Below are positions 35,536-47,355 of a stretch of DNA of 64,000 nucleotides, piece by piece (the stretch's first letter is position 1; each line of letters starts with the position of its first letter). Below the pieces are notes generated by a model. It saw nothing but the letters and a program-made list of their open reading frames with translations, did no database searches and was not told the origin of the DNA. This DNA is from Varanus komodoensis. Lineage: Eukaryota > Chordata > Lepidosauria > Squamata > Varanidae. A program made the position numbers and the translations under genes. The stretch covers positions 92,191,287 through 92,255,286 of the forward strand of contig NW_025335268.1 of NCBI RefSeq assembly GCF_004798865.1, in the 5' to 3' direction.

Positions 35536-38500
35536 GGAAGATTGCCTTATACCTGTGGTCATTTGGTTGCATATTAGTCTCTTTTGGATCCAGTATTAAA
35601 TCATAGATTTACACTAGAGGAAACGAGCCTTGGTGAGTGTCGTATGCTCTCCCCTCCTTTTACTTCTTGCTCAGTTGCAAGGAGGAGAAAGAAGTGCTTG
35701 TTTCCCATTTTCAGCTAGATCCATTTAGCATTATATCTAAACCAGAGCAAACTGATTTATGGTCCCGGCTTGTTTCAATAAAGGTAACTGCAGTTCTCAG
35801 TTTGACCATAAGAGCAAACCATGGTTAGTTGAAAATGAAAGCATATCTTGCTGATCCTACAGTAGTGCAAGGAGAAAAGAGAGGGTGCCTAAATTATGTT
35901 TGAATGAGGTTCATATAGTGCCACAACAGTTTTTTTTTTCATTTTCACCAAATATATTTTAAAGATACATATTATATTTACATTAAATATTTCAGCTATT
36001 AGCTTGTATGTTTTGCATCCTCACCTATCAACTTCCCTTATTCTGCATTGCAGGAGTGTCAAAGAGTAGATCCAGATATATTGATAGGTCTCTGGAGCAC
36101 TTGCAGTAGAGATCTATCAGCTTTTCTGATTTTCACTTATTTTGTTAGTGGCTGGCTCCTAAACTCCCAGTATATATCCGTCTTCACTTAACTACCTGAT
36201 AAGCTCCAGATGGTGAAAATTGTGGATCTAATAAATATATCCAGCAAGCTTGAATCCTTTTTACTGGACCACAAACCCAAATATTAGCCACTGGGTTAAC
36301 CTTTTAAGAATGACCTGCACCTGTCACTTTTTGAGTTCACTTATCAGAAATCAGCTGTTGTCCAGGAAGCCAGTTAGTGATATCCCTGAGGTACTGTAAC
36401 AGGGTTTTTGCCTGAGTCAGATTTCAGGACTAGGCTTCCCAGTGATCACTTGGTAGTGATCATATTTTCAAGAACTCTGAGTAAATGAATGCTATATTAG
36501 ATGATGATTAACTCACAGGACATAGCAGTACTTATATTAGGACAGTGACTCCAAACTGTTGAGTTAGGCTGCAAGGATCCTATAACCTATGTGCTGGCTG
36601 TGAATGTTGGAGTAATGCAGCAACCCAGTTGGATTTCATTAATCAAATTTGAGTTATACAATCAGAACCTGATTTGAGGGCTTGAAAATAATATTTCAGT
36701 TTTTAGGTATTTGGACAATGAAGTTCCTTTATTTGGTAATTGTCTAGATTACTTGTAACTACTGGCTTGTTGAGAAATGAATTTCCAGATGGATAAAGGA
36801 ATTTGACCCTAGGCTGGGAGATTACTTTTTCCCAGAGAAAGCAGTCTAAAGTCAGCTTTTCCACTTTAACCTTAGAAAAGATAAAGAGACAGAGACAGCA
36901 AGATGGAATATAAACTTCTGTCTGTGGACATGGTTGACTTGTAAGAAATCTAGCTTGGTAGATATATGCAGGGCTATTTCTTAGCTGACTTGTATTCTCT
37001 AGGGATGTACAGGCAATAACTTTGCAGGGACTTGAAGAGCCCTCATTACTTGCTGTTCAAATATTTATTTATTTCTCTCTATCCCACCATATTTTCAAGT
37101 CAAACCAGTTTTGCGAGTTATTCAGCACTTTGAACAGTATTTGGGTGGTAGGGGTGATGACACTATTATACAGCAATGTAGTCAGCTTATTGCGAGATAT
37201 ATAGAGCTATTGTTGGCATCTGTTAGATGACACTTCTGACATCATGGGTATTGAGTAATATGGATCAGATATCCTCACCATGAATCTGTAATATATGAGC
37301 AAAAGTACTTCCAACCACTCATGATGATAGGGGCACAAAGCAGCCCCTTGTTCTTTATAGAGTGCCACTCTAGAGGAACCACACAGCTCTTGGAATAAGT
37401 TTTTTAGGAAGTCAAAGGAGGCACCTTAGATCCTTTCCACAAGTGGAGTATTTGCCTGCACTGGCTCTTGGCAATATTCTCTTTCCACTACTCTCTTTTT
37501 AAAAATATAGTGCCTGACCAGCTACCTGAAAGGGGAAGGCTGTGTTCTGCCATTATGAATTCATTTTCTTACATTTTTGAATCTGTTTTTCTTTTGTGTG
37601 TTTCTTGTAAAATTAACCACTAAATCTACATCTGAATTAGTATAGTCAGTTTTACCATACTGTTAACTTGTGTCAAACTAGAGAAGCAGCTAGAATGAGG
37701 AAGTCCAAAAAAATCCCCTGCTTCTTCCCCATTATATTTGTACAGTGCTGAATCTGGGCTGGTGCTATGTAGCTGTAAAGGGAAATCACTCTTATTGCTC
37801 TATATCATGGTTGGGCAACCATGATATAGGCATTCTCTCCCTAATTGCAAAAACTCATCTACAAGTGATCAGTTCAGATCTCTAGTAAGAGTGATCTCTA
37901 CCTTCTCCAGGATCCTGCTAGCGTGAGGCAGTGGGAAGCAGAGATAAGGGAATGACATAAAAAGAAAGAAAAAGGGTGGTCGTATCTAGGTATGGTTCTA
38001 GATCAAGCAACGTCTGGTTTCAGACCTGACCACTGCCATCATGTGGCCTACAAGTAATTAACATTGAAGGGATGTACCCCTTGAAAGAAAGAAAAAAAAG
38101 GTGTTTCTTTCTCCCCACATGCTTTGGAAGTGACCATACTCATCCTTTTTGGGTGATTCTGATGATGGCATGTGACATGTTTGAGCAGTTCTAAACAGGG
38201 TTTGGGACGGGGGGAAGCAATGCTCTTATCTGCTGGAATTTCTTTAAAAAGAAATCTTATGGTTGGTGAAAGTTCAGTTTCCTTATCATATCTACAGTTC
38301 TGCATTTGAGTAATTTCACACAGACCACTTAAAGTACTTTTGAACCTCCTCCAGGTTTATGCATATGCAAAGACAGAAATATAATTTTAAATGTGTTTAT
38401 GGTAGCTTTTAAGATCTTTTAGTGGCCCTGAGGAAAGGCAGATTTTCAACATTCTTTTACTTGTGATACCTATGAATAAGAAGCTCTAGCAGATGCACAT

Positions 38501-40695
38501 TTTTAATCTCTCACCCACCATTTTTGATCAGGTTGTACACATTTGGGAATTGCGTTTTATAATTTCTGTGCCCTCTACAGAAGTATCTTTGGGGTCATAG
38601 GTGTTAGACTATGAAAGTTAGAAAAATGTACCACAGAGTGTTTGCCTCTTTAACAGTAGGTTCCAGCTCAGAACCTCAGACTGGGAGGAATATGGGAGGC
38701 CAGAGGAGGAAAAATGCATGGCACAATTCAAGGAAAAAGGGAGCAACCATAAAAGCAGCCCCACTCCCCTCCTGCTGCTCTTTCCAAGGATATTCTCACA
38801 CATACATGTGCATACTTTCTCTCTAAAGGAACTAGAGAGAAATAAGATTCTGGAGGTTATTCCATACATGTGCTGCATTATAGAATTGCATCAGAATCTA
38901 GCTGTGGGCACTGTGAACCAGCATCTGCATTGGACAAGTGATATGTGTCTTTGCCTACTGGAGGGTGTGTTGACATTTGAACTGAGAAAAGTGCAAGCTA
39001 CAAATCAAAGTAATGCATTAACAAAAGAAGCAGAAGATTCCCGAGTGATAAAGAGCTTTCTAATATATGTCAGATTTTGACCTTTGTAAGTGTCTTTTAA
39101 GTCCCCTTGTATCAGTGGGAGTTGTGTATAGCATTGCTTTTTATTTTATTAAAATAAAGAGTTCCCCTATATCTCTCTGTTTTGAAATACTTGACTGTCT
39201 CTTGGGGAGACCATGGTTGACAAATTGTACATAGGGTTGCATTCAGACAGGATGTGAGTAAAGAGGAAACCGCTATAGTTATCAGTCCCTATCACACTCC
39301 ACTGTTGGCTGCTTTTGAGAGTATGCTGCATCAGGATAGCTATATTTAGCAGATTCGTTTAGACCACCTCTATCTTGTGGTATGTGTCTGTATATTTCAA
39401 GCTAATCTAAAATCCAGCCAGTGTATCCTTAACATTGTTTTTCTGTCTCTTGTGGTCACTGCGACATCTGTTCTGATAAAAGGACATTTTACTGTGTGTT
39501 TGGCCAAAGCCATCGCTTCATTCTTGAGAGCTTTCTGGGCAGCTGGGAAAATGTTGGGAAAGACCTGGAGACAGCAATGGGTAAGAATTCCTTTTGATAG
39601 AAACAAGTGAGGGAATTTTCATCTTAAACTACTGTTTCTTAGCAGATGAATGAAGGAAAAGAAAATTGCGTTAATAGTAACAAATGCAATGAGAGTGAAG
39701 GAAAGAGCTTCACAATGTTTTACAGAAAGTTGTTTTGAGGGATTGACATTCAAGAATGTGTTTGTAACTGTTGGTGGTGGTGTTGTTGTTGTAGAATATC
39801 CTGTTTGTGCTTTAGTAAAATTAGCTATTTCATGGTTTTTGCTGGCTAACCTAACTCTTAAATTTATTTTAATATGACAATAGTTTTATCAAAATCACTG
39901 TTAAATGGCTTAGTACTCCGAGACAACAACTGGCTAAAGGAGAGGTTATAAAATAAGTTTATCCTACATTTATTGCAATTGATTATTCTCTGAAGCAGGA
40001 TGATGGTATCAACACAATGCTAGTTGTATTATAGTGAGAGAAAGAACTTTCTCTCACTACCATGTGCAGCGAAAGAACTTTGCCCAAGGCAGGAGTGGGT
40101 TAGGGTTGACTGATGCTGGGTTGCAATGGGCTACTGACCCTTCCTGAATTAAATGCAGTTCTCAGATAATGTCTAATGGGTCTCCTTTGGTGAGTCCAGT
40201 TGTTTCTGTATGTGCGCACATGAATTGTCAGCCCACATATACATCATTGAAAATGGGTGACTAGGGAGAGGAAAGACAGGTAGTCTTCTGGGCCAGTTCA
40301 GCCCTGCTGATAAGGCTTTTGACAGTAGTGGTGGCATTGTCGGCAGTAGCAGTGAAACACAATTGCTGATAGTTTTTCACCAGCACCTTTGTCTGTAATT
40401 TGAGCAATAGGCTGGTTGGGGCAGCAGGCTGCAGTAGAGAGGCCAGCAAGTTGAGGATGAGCTCTTCAGGATGCATAGTGACAAAGAGGGGAGCTTTGAT
40501 TTGGCAACTTATGCAGTGGTAAAGGAAAAGTGCAGCAGACATGGCAGAATGAGCAGTAGTTAATTTCTGCTGTAAGTGTGTGTGCATTTGAGAGACTGAG
40601 TCTGAGTGTTCCTCTGTCATTGTTTGAGTGTGTGTGTGTTAATGAGAGTCTTTCTGTATCTTATATTCACACAAAGGTGGATATGATAATTTAAA
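35536..40695. other. DGKH intron with two small perfect palindromes
   Basis: About 5 kb with no recognised repeat or exon. Two exact palindromes stand out: 37800-37829 (14-bp arms, 2-base centre) and 40032-40059 (13-bp arms, 2-base centre). Confidence 0.5.
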
Positions 40696-40699
40696 CAAG

Positions 40700-41405
40700 T
40701 ACAGCGTAATCAAGGTCAAGGATATGGTTTTCCCAGTTGCAATGTATGGCTGTGAAAGCTGGACCATAAGGAAGGCTGAGCGCCAAAGAATTGAGGCCTT
40801 TGAATTGTGGTGTTGGAGGAGACTCCTGTGAGTCCCTTGGACCGCAAGGCGATCAAACCGGTCAGTCTTAGAGGAGATCAACCCTAACTGCTCTTTAGAA
40901 GGCCAGATACTGAAGATGAAACTCAAATACATTGGCCACCTAATGAGAAGGAAGGACTCCCTGGAGAAGAGTCTAATGCTGGAANNNNNNNNNNNNNNNN
41001 NNNNNNNNNNNNNNNNNNNNNNNNNNNNNNNNNNNNNNNNNNNNNNNNNNNNNNNNNNNNNNNNNNNNNNNNNNNNNNNNNNNNGTCCCTTGGACCGCAA
41101 GGCGATCAAACCGGTCAGTCTTAGAGGAGATCAACCCTAACTGCTCTTTAGAAGGCCAGATACTGAAGATGAAACTCAAATACATTGGCCACCTAATGAG
41201 AAGGAAGGACTCCCTGGAGAAGAGTCTAATGCTGGGAACAATAGATGGCAAAAGAAGAAGGGGACGGCAGAGGATGAGGTGGCTAGATGGAGTCACTGAA
41301 GCAGTCGGTGTGAACTTAGGTGGACTCTGGGAGATGGTAGAGGACAGGAAGGCCTGGAGGAATGTTGTCCATGGGGTCGCGACTAACAACAACAACAACA
41401 GCCTA
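40700..41405 (+). mobile_element. BovB/RTE LINE 3' end interrupted by assembly gap
   Basis: The same C-terminal ORF2 region as 23219-23745: MVFPVAMYGCESWTIRKAER, then FELWCW. An in-frame TGA follows near 40828. After the gap it reads EINPNCSLEGQILKMKLKYI, then GHLMRRKDSLEKSLMLG and GRQRMRWLDGVTEAVGVNL, ending in an AAC-repeat tail at about 41385. The stretch before the gap is repeated after it, so the real element is probably about 250 bases shorter than drawn. Confidence 0.88.
40985..41084. other. Assembly gap, 100 N
   Basis: Exactly 100 unknown bases, the conventional size for a gap of unknown length. The flanks 40832-40982 and 41085-41235 are identical over 151 bases. Confidence 1.
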
Positions 41406-42060
41406 ATCAATGGTGTTAACTATAATAATTGCTATGTAAAAATAACAGAAGCATGTTAAATATCAAGACATTATAAAAATCCAAGTACAGCTGGCTTTGA
41501 AAACAATGGTTTTCAACTCAAACAGTTGCACGTTCATTCAGTCTTAAAAATCTGTTTAATCCCATAAGCACAGCTGAATGCAGCTGTTACAAAATATAGA
41601 GGTGTAATTCATCATCCTGAAAGATGAATCATCCATAGCTCTTCTTCACCTATTTCTTGGTACAAACTTTCTCTGATAAAAATTACTTTGGTTTAGATTC
41701 TATTTCATCCAGAGGATTTTTGATACTTTAGCCTGGAATGTCCTACTGTTTCAGAGGTCTATTTGAGGAGCAACATTTTGCATAAGTGAAGAAGAAATGA
41801 GCAATTCATGAAGATATATTGAAAATTCATATATATTGAATTTTGTATATTCTCCTACAGCCGCTGCTGAAGACATGAGTCAGAACACACCTTAGCACTA
41901 AACTGTTTTTTAAGATTGGATGGACAGTTTGTTTCACTTGAAATTTATTGTTTCTAAGACTGGTTATACTTTGTCTGATCCTAAAAAATGCCTAATTAAA
42001 TGTGAGCCTCAGTATATTATTGCCCATCATGTCAGAGTTCTTTGATTATTTCAAGGTGAA
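41406..42060. other. DGKH intron, no recognised element
   Basis: Ordinary intronic sequence; nothing identified. Confidence 0.45.
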
Positions 42061-42063
42061 CCT

Positions 42064-42190
42064 ATGGTCCCCCAGATGTTGTGAAATTACAGCATCCATC
42101 ATACTTGCCCATTGAATAGATATGCTGACTGGGGCTAATGGGAGTTGGAAACCAGCAACAGCTGGAGGACTACAAATTCTGCATCCTGGT
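42064..42190. repeat. Foldback MITE-like repeat
   Basis: Left half cccccagatgttgtgaaatt acagcatcc; right half ggggctaatgggagttgg, then gctggaggac. An imperfect hairpin of the recurrent family. The target site is unclear. Confidence 0.55.
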
Positions 42191-43574
42191 TTACTGACTA
42201 GTAAGTTAGGAAGACTTTTATCAGAACTCCAGTGCATAGGCCGATCAATCATTATGGCTCTATATTATTATAGAACAGTAAAATAGGTTTTACGACTGTG
42301 TATTGTAATAATATTGCTTAATTCAGTCATTCTTTTTGTGAATTATTGTGCAGAAAGCACAATGTTTGAATCTATAGGTTTTCTGAATCCGGTGTCAGTT
42401 GTAAAGAACATAATTGCAATAATGGATACATGTGCTTATATTTGTGTGCTGCCATTGAGTCACAGATTGCCTTTGAAACTAACCTCTGTCATAGTATTCT
42501 GCATCTGTAAAACAAGAGAGTATTTTCCAGATTTATTATATATGCATAATTATTTGGCAATATACACGTGTGTGATTCAGCTAGTTTCCTGTCATATGGC
42601 TCACTTAAGTTTTCTGTTCTGCATATATAGTTTGTTCTTTCTTTCAGGTTGTAGCACAGTTACATTGGGTTCTGTACAAGCCTGGTGCTATATAATGTGC
42701 ATTGTATGTTGGCCAGATTTGTCAAAAACTACTCTTCACTGCTCCAGGCACTGGTTTAATATATTTCCATTTCTTCTTTTATTAATTATAACTTGTTTTT
42801 AGTTTTTCAGTTCTATAGATATTTATGTGGCAGGCACACAGTATGCATTAATAACCCCCTGTATGGAAATCATTGCCTGTATTTTCTTTTTCCTTTCTTT
42901 GCATTTATTGCCCCATTCCAAAAGATTTCCCTTATATCATCCCTACTTCTAGAAAAAACAATTCCTGATTCAATTCAATTTGACTGAAAGTGCCACTTGC
43001 CATTTGCAATTGCAGTTTCACCCCACATCTAGGTTGGTGTTATAATCCCATACTAGTTTATCACAGGTGCTGCAAATTCCATGTTTTCTGTACACTCTTT
43101 TTAAAAGAAATACTACTCTGCTGATAAACGTTTTTGTAAAATCATTCTTACAAATCTTAATATAAAATTTCAGTGATCAGGCAATAGTAAACCTTTATTT
43201 TGTTACAAATAAAATCTGTTTTAAAATTGTAACTTGAAAAATTATATCTGCTACAGATTAAGTATCTGACCATGGTTTAATAACTTACATCTTGGTCTCA
43301 GCGTTCATCACCTATAAAATGATAGTTGTAATTGTTTACCTGTGGCTATGTTTTGTGTAGCTTTCCTGATACATTTTCGGGTATTGATATTAGGGTATTG
43401 AAATCTGTCATAACTAAGGTGTTTATTCACCCTCGTGTTGGCAGATAATTTTCATTTTGTCACAGGCTATTGCTGGTGGAACCTGGGGCTCTGGTTAAAA
43501 AAAAACCTTGCAATTTGAAAACTCACCACTGTTTTAATGTATTACCTCCAACCACTAGTTAATACTGCACTGGA
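42191..43574. other. DGKH intron, no recognised element
   Basis: Contains a 162-codon open frame (42314-42802 +) rich in Cys, Leu and Ile from AT-rich DNA, without motifs or splice context. I do not call it a gene. Confidence 0.45.
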
Positions 43575-43766
43575 ACATCAGAAACTGCCTTACACTCAGT
43601 CAGACCATTGGTCAGCTAACCCAGTATTGCTGACAGGGACTAGCAGTGACTTTCCAAGGTTTCAGGCAGGATTGTTTCCTAGCTGTGGCTGGAGATGCCA
43701 GGGATTGAATCTGAGACCTCCTCCATGCAAATCAGGTACACTGCAGCTAAGCCATTGGTCTTTCCA
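43575..43766 (-). repeat. tRNA-Ala-derived SINE
   Basis: On the minus strand the right part resembles tRNA-Ala: an A box near ttagctgcagtg and a B-box region with caatccctggcatctcc. The remainder (caaggtttcaggcaggattg and actcagtcagaccattggtc on the plus strand) is the standard body of this SINE. A second copy in the other orientation is at 44005-44205. Confidence 0.75.
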
Positions 43767-44004
43767 TACTACAGTCCCATCACAGAAAAAAAATGAAGAT
43801 AGGGACATACGAAGCTTCTAGCCCATCTAGCACAGTACTGTAAACACAGACATGTAGTAGCTGTCCAGATTTTCATACTGTTCTCTTTCTTAGCCCTTCC
43901 TGGGGATGTCATCCACCAACCTTGTGCATTAAATGCTATATCTTTGGTATAGATTATACATTTTCCTTGTGTTTTATCCTCTGCAAATTCCAGTGTGTGT
44001 AATT

Positions 44005-44205
44005 GGGGGGAGAAATCATATTTCACTGGTAGTAGAGCATGTAGCTTACATGGAGAAGTCCCAGGTTCAGTCCTTGGCATATCCAGCTTAAAAAGCCATC
44101 AGGCAGCAAGAGGGAAAGAGCCCTGCCTGAAATCCTGGAGAACTACTGTCAGTCCAAATAGGCAATATTAAAACTATTACAAGGCAGCTTTGTGTGTGCT
44201 ACATA
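44005..44205 (+). repeat. tRNA-Ala-derived SINE
   Basis: The plus strand has the tRNA-like head (cactggtagtagagcatg, then cccaggttcagtccttggca) and the body with gccctgcctgaaatcctgga. It is the same family as 43575-43766 in opposite orientation, about 240 bases away. Confidence 0.75.
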
Positions 44206-44319
44206 CAGATATTGTTTGTTCAAGTATGGCAATGTGTAATTTGAGCATACCAAACATACAGTAAGTTTCCATGCAGACCTGAACACTTCTGTTGATGATG
44301 TGTCTACTGAGATGTTGAG

Positions 44320-45857
44320 TGCATTGTCCCATCTTGTTTTGTGGGATAAGTTTCTGGACAAGGTGTTGGAGTGGGTGGTGGCGGGACAACTCCAGGCACT
44401 CTTGGATGAAACTGATTATCTGGACCCATTTCAGTCCGGTTTCAGACCCAGTTATGGTACTGAATCTGCCTTGGTCACCCTATATGATGACCTGTGCAGG
44501 GAGAGGGACAGGGGAGTGTGTCCCTGTTGGTTCTCCTGAACCTCTCAGTGGCTTTTGATACCATTGACCATGGTATCTTCTGCATAGGCTGTCAGGACTG
44601 GGAGTAGGAGGCACTGCTTGGCAGTGGTTCTGCACTTACCTTGCTGGCCGATTCCAGAAGGTGGTGCTGGGGGACTTTGACTCTGCACCACGGCAACTCA
44701 GCCATGGAGTACCGCAGGGATCCATTTTGTCCCCCTTGCTATTTAACATCTACATGAAACCGTTGGGAGAGGTCATCAGGAGGTTTGGGCTGCGGAGTCA
44801 TCAGTATGCTGATGACACCCAGCTCTGCCTCTCCTTTTCAACTAATCCGGGTGAGGCAGTGGCTGTGCTGAACCGGTGCCTGGCCGAGGTAATGGGCTGG
44901 ATGAGGGCCAATAAACTGAAGCTCAATCCAGATAAGATGGAGGTTCTGTTGGCCGGTGATTCGAGTTTCCGGGTTAGTGACCTGGGCCCTGCCCTGGATG
45001 GGATTGCACTCCCTCTAAAGGACAGGGTCCACAGTTTAGGAGTGCTGCTTGACCCGGAACTGTCCCTGGAAGCCCAGGTGACAGCGGTGGCGAGGAGTGC
45101 TTTCCTTCAGCTCCGGCTGATGTATCAGCTGCGTCCTTACCTGGAGGAGAACTGCCTGGCAACAGTGACACATGCACTGGTTACCTCCCGTTTGGACTAC
45201 TGTAATGCACTCTGTGTGGGGTTGCCCTTGAAGACGGCCTGGATACTTCTGATGGTGCAAAATAGAGCTGCCAGGATGCTGTTGGGGATTGGTCCTCTAG
45301 TCCTCTTATCACATAACTCGACATCTCACATAACTCCAGTCCTCCATCAGCTCCTTTGGCTTCCCATTGAAGTCCGGGCTCAATTCAAGGTGCTGGTTAT
45401 TACCTATAAAGCCCTAAATGGCTTGGGACCAGGATACCTAAAGGAACGTCTTTTTCCCTATATGCCCTCCCCCCCCCTAAGGTCGGCAGCAGAGACCCTC
45501 CTGCAGGAACCCTCTTTGAAAGAGGTTAGGAGACAGAGTACTTGGAGGAGAGCTTTCTCTGCGGTGGCGCCCCGACTATGGAATGCGCTCCCTAGAGAGG
45601 TCTGTCTGGCACCCTCATCATATGCTTTTCAGCGCCAGGTCAAGACTTTTTTATTTAACCGATATTTTAAAGTTAATTAATTTTAATGGTATATTTATTT
45701 ATTTAATTCATTTTAACTATGTTATTTTATACTGTCATGGTATAGCCAATTTATTTATTTGTTTAGGATTGGAGGGTTTTAATGTTTGTAAACCACCCAG
45801 AGAGCCCTCTGGGCTATTAGGGTGGTATATAAATGCAAATAATAAATAAATAATGAA
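44320..45857 (+). mobile_element. L2/CR1-group LINE, RT to 3' end, best copy in window
   Basis: An open frame of 339 codons (44661-45680) encodes the second half of the RT: RQLSHGVPQGSILSPLLFNI, then HQYADDTQLCLSF with the intact YADD catalytic motif, MGWMRANKLKLNPDKMEVLL, SRLDYCNALCVGLP and RLWNALPREVCLAPS. The upstream RT part lies in another frame (44319-44558), so there is at least one break near 44530-44660. The 3' UTR ends in gtttgtaaaccacccagaga, then ggtggtatataaatgc and AATAAA repeats, like L2-type LINEs. The element is 5'-truncated and lacks the endonuclease. Confidence 0.92.
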
Positions 45858-46129
45858 TAAGTTCAATTTTGGATCCTATGGCTGTGGACAAGACATGTGG
45901 AGCATCTCTGTGACTCACCTCATGCTCACTCGGCACTTTTCCTGGCTTATTAGAGTAGAATTCAGGAAACAGACCAGATAGACTGTGGAAATGGTGAGCG
46001 CATCACTACATGATGGTGTGGTTCCTAATGTCTTGAAGAAGGCAGTGGATGAGGCAGAGAAATTTGTGATAACTCATGCTGTCATAAATACCACTACTTG
46101 AGTAAGGTGCATAAGAGAGTAGTGGCGTT

Positions 46130-46372
46130 TCAGCTGCAGGTTTCCTTGTACTGATTAAGAATGCTGGACTGAGACTGCAGATCTGGGTTCTAGCACTCAC
46201 TCAGCCATGAAAGTTGGGCAACTTTGAGCCAGTAATGAACTCTCATTCTAACCTACCTCACAGCATTGTTGTTGTAAGGATACAGTGGAGAAGACATGAA
46301 CCTTGTAAGCTGCCTTGGATTCCTTCCAAGAGGAATAAAGGTGAAGTATGTACATAATGTAATAATAATAAT
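46130..46372 (+). repeat. Diverged MIR-like tRNA SINE
   Basis: A diverged copy: actgattaagaatgctggac (A-box region), ctgggttctagcactcactc (B-box region), a core with acctacctcacagcattgtt and an AATAATAAT tail. It is older than the copies at 10703 and 17278. Confidence 0.75.
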
Positions 46373-46374
46373 TG

Positions 46375-47260
46375 TATCATTCCAGTCTAGGTTTAGGAAA
46401 TGGAATAAGTCTTAGTCACCTTGATGGAGGACCTTTGGGAGAGGGACAGGGGAAGTGTGATTCTGTTATTTCTTCTTGATCACTCAGCAGTTTCTGGTAC
46501 AGTTGTCCACATTGTCCTCCTGGACTCTAAGTTGGGAGTCAGAGGTACTGTTATACAATGGTTCAGCTTTTAATTGTAGGGTCAGTTCCAGAAACTAGCA
46601 TTAGGTGACTGTGCCTTGGCTGTTGGATACAGACATTAGAAGATTTGAGGCAAGATGTTCCCCGGTTCTTTTTCTTTCTGACATCTGAATCAGGGGATGC
46701 AGTTACAGTGTGGACAAGGGCAAATAAACTGAACCCTGATAAGACGGAGACCCTATGGGTGGACAGTTCCAGGTATGAAAGCAGGACTGTTTGTCTGTTC
46801 CAGATGGGTCATAATCACTCTGAAGGAGCAGGTATGTTATTTGAGGGTGCTTCTGGATTCATCTGTGTCACCTCAGTGGTATGGAGCTCCCATAAGCAGT
46901 TTTCATTGGTGCACCAACTATGCCTGTTGTGGATAGGAACAGTCCAAGCATGGTAACTCATGTATTGATAACTTCATGATTGTTGTTGTTATTGTTTAGT
47001 TGTAAAGTCATGTCTGAATCCTGCACTTCATGATCAGGATATTTTAATTTGCTCCATGTGGGGCTGCCCCTGTGCCTAATTTGGAAGCTACAATTAATCC
47101 AGAATGTAACAGTTAGGGTGCTCACTGGGATACCCAGTTATGTTCCCATAAACAAATGTGTTGAAAGAACTGCATGGGTTTCCCACTAGCTACCAAGACA
47201 TGTTCAGGCTGTCATTGTCATATAAAAACCTAAACTTGACACCGGGATATGTATGGAGCA
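46375..47260 (+). mobile_element. Old L2/CR1-group LINE copy, very decayed
   Basis: Successive stretches align with 44440-45430 in order: ttccagtctaggtttagg, gggagagggacaggggaagt, aaactgaaccctgataag, and later ttgctccatgtggggctgcc. The reading frame is lost throughout. A short BovB-like tail (46979-47040) interrupts it. Confidence 0.75.
46979..47040 (-). repeat. BovB-type 3' tail fragment
   Basis: gattgttgttgttattgttt, then agttgtaaagtcatgtctga, is the reverse complement of the BovB/RTE 3' end (compare 41375-41400). It lies inside the old L2 copy. Confidence 0.55.
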
Positions 47261-47273
47261 GAGCTCCCATTTT

Positions 47274-47355
47274 AAGTCACCCATCCAGATTCAAGCAAGC
47301 CCAACCCTGCTTGGCTTCCAAGATTAGGCAGGATCAGGCACCTCAGGTTATATAA
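47274..47355 (-). repeat. 5S-rRNA-derived SINE fragment
   Basis: On the minus strand it resembles the internal promoter and 5' half of 5S rRNA. The plus-strand text gcccaaccctgcttggcttc, then caagattaggcaggatcagg, differs at only a few positions from antisense 5S. Divergence and truncation rule out a working 5S gene. A 5S-derived SINE family is established in lizards; assignment to it is inference. Confidence 0.65.

Noticed and set aside
42314-42802. 162-codon open frame in the large intron
   Set aside because: Hydrophobic, AT-derived composition without motifs, start context or splice support.
47274-47355. 5S rRNA gene
   Set aside because: Diverged, truncated and lacking the rest of 5S; it better fits a 5S-derived SINE fragment.
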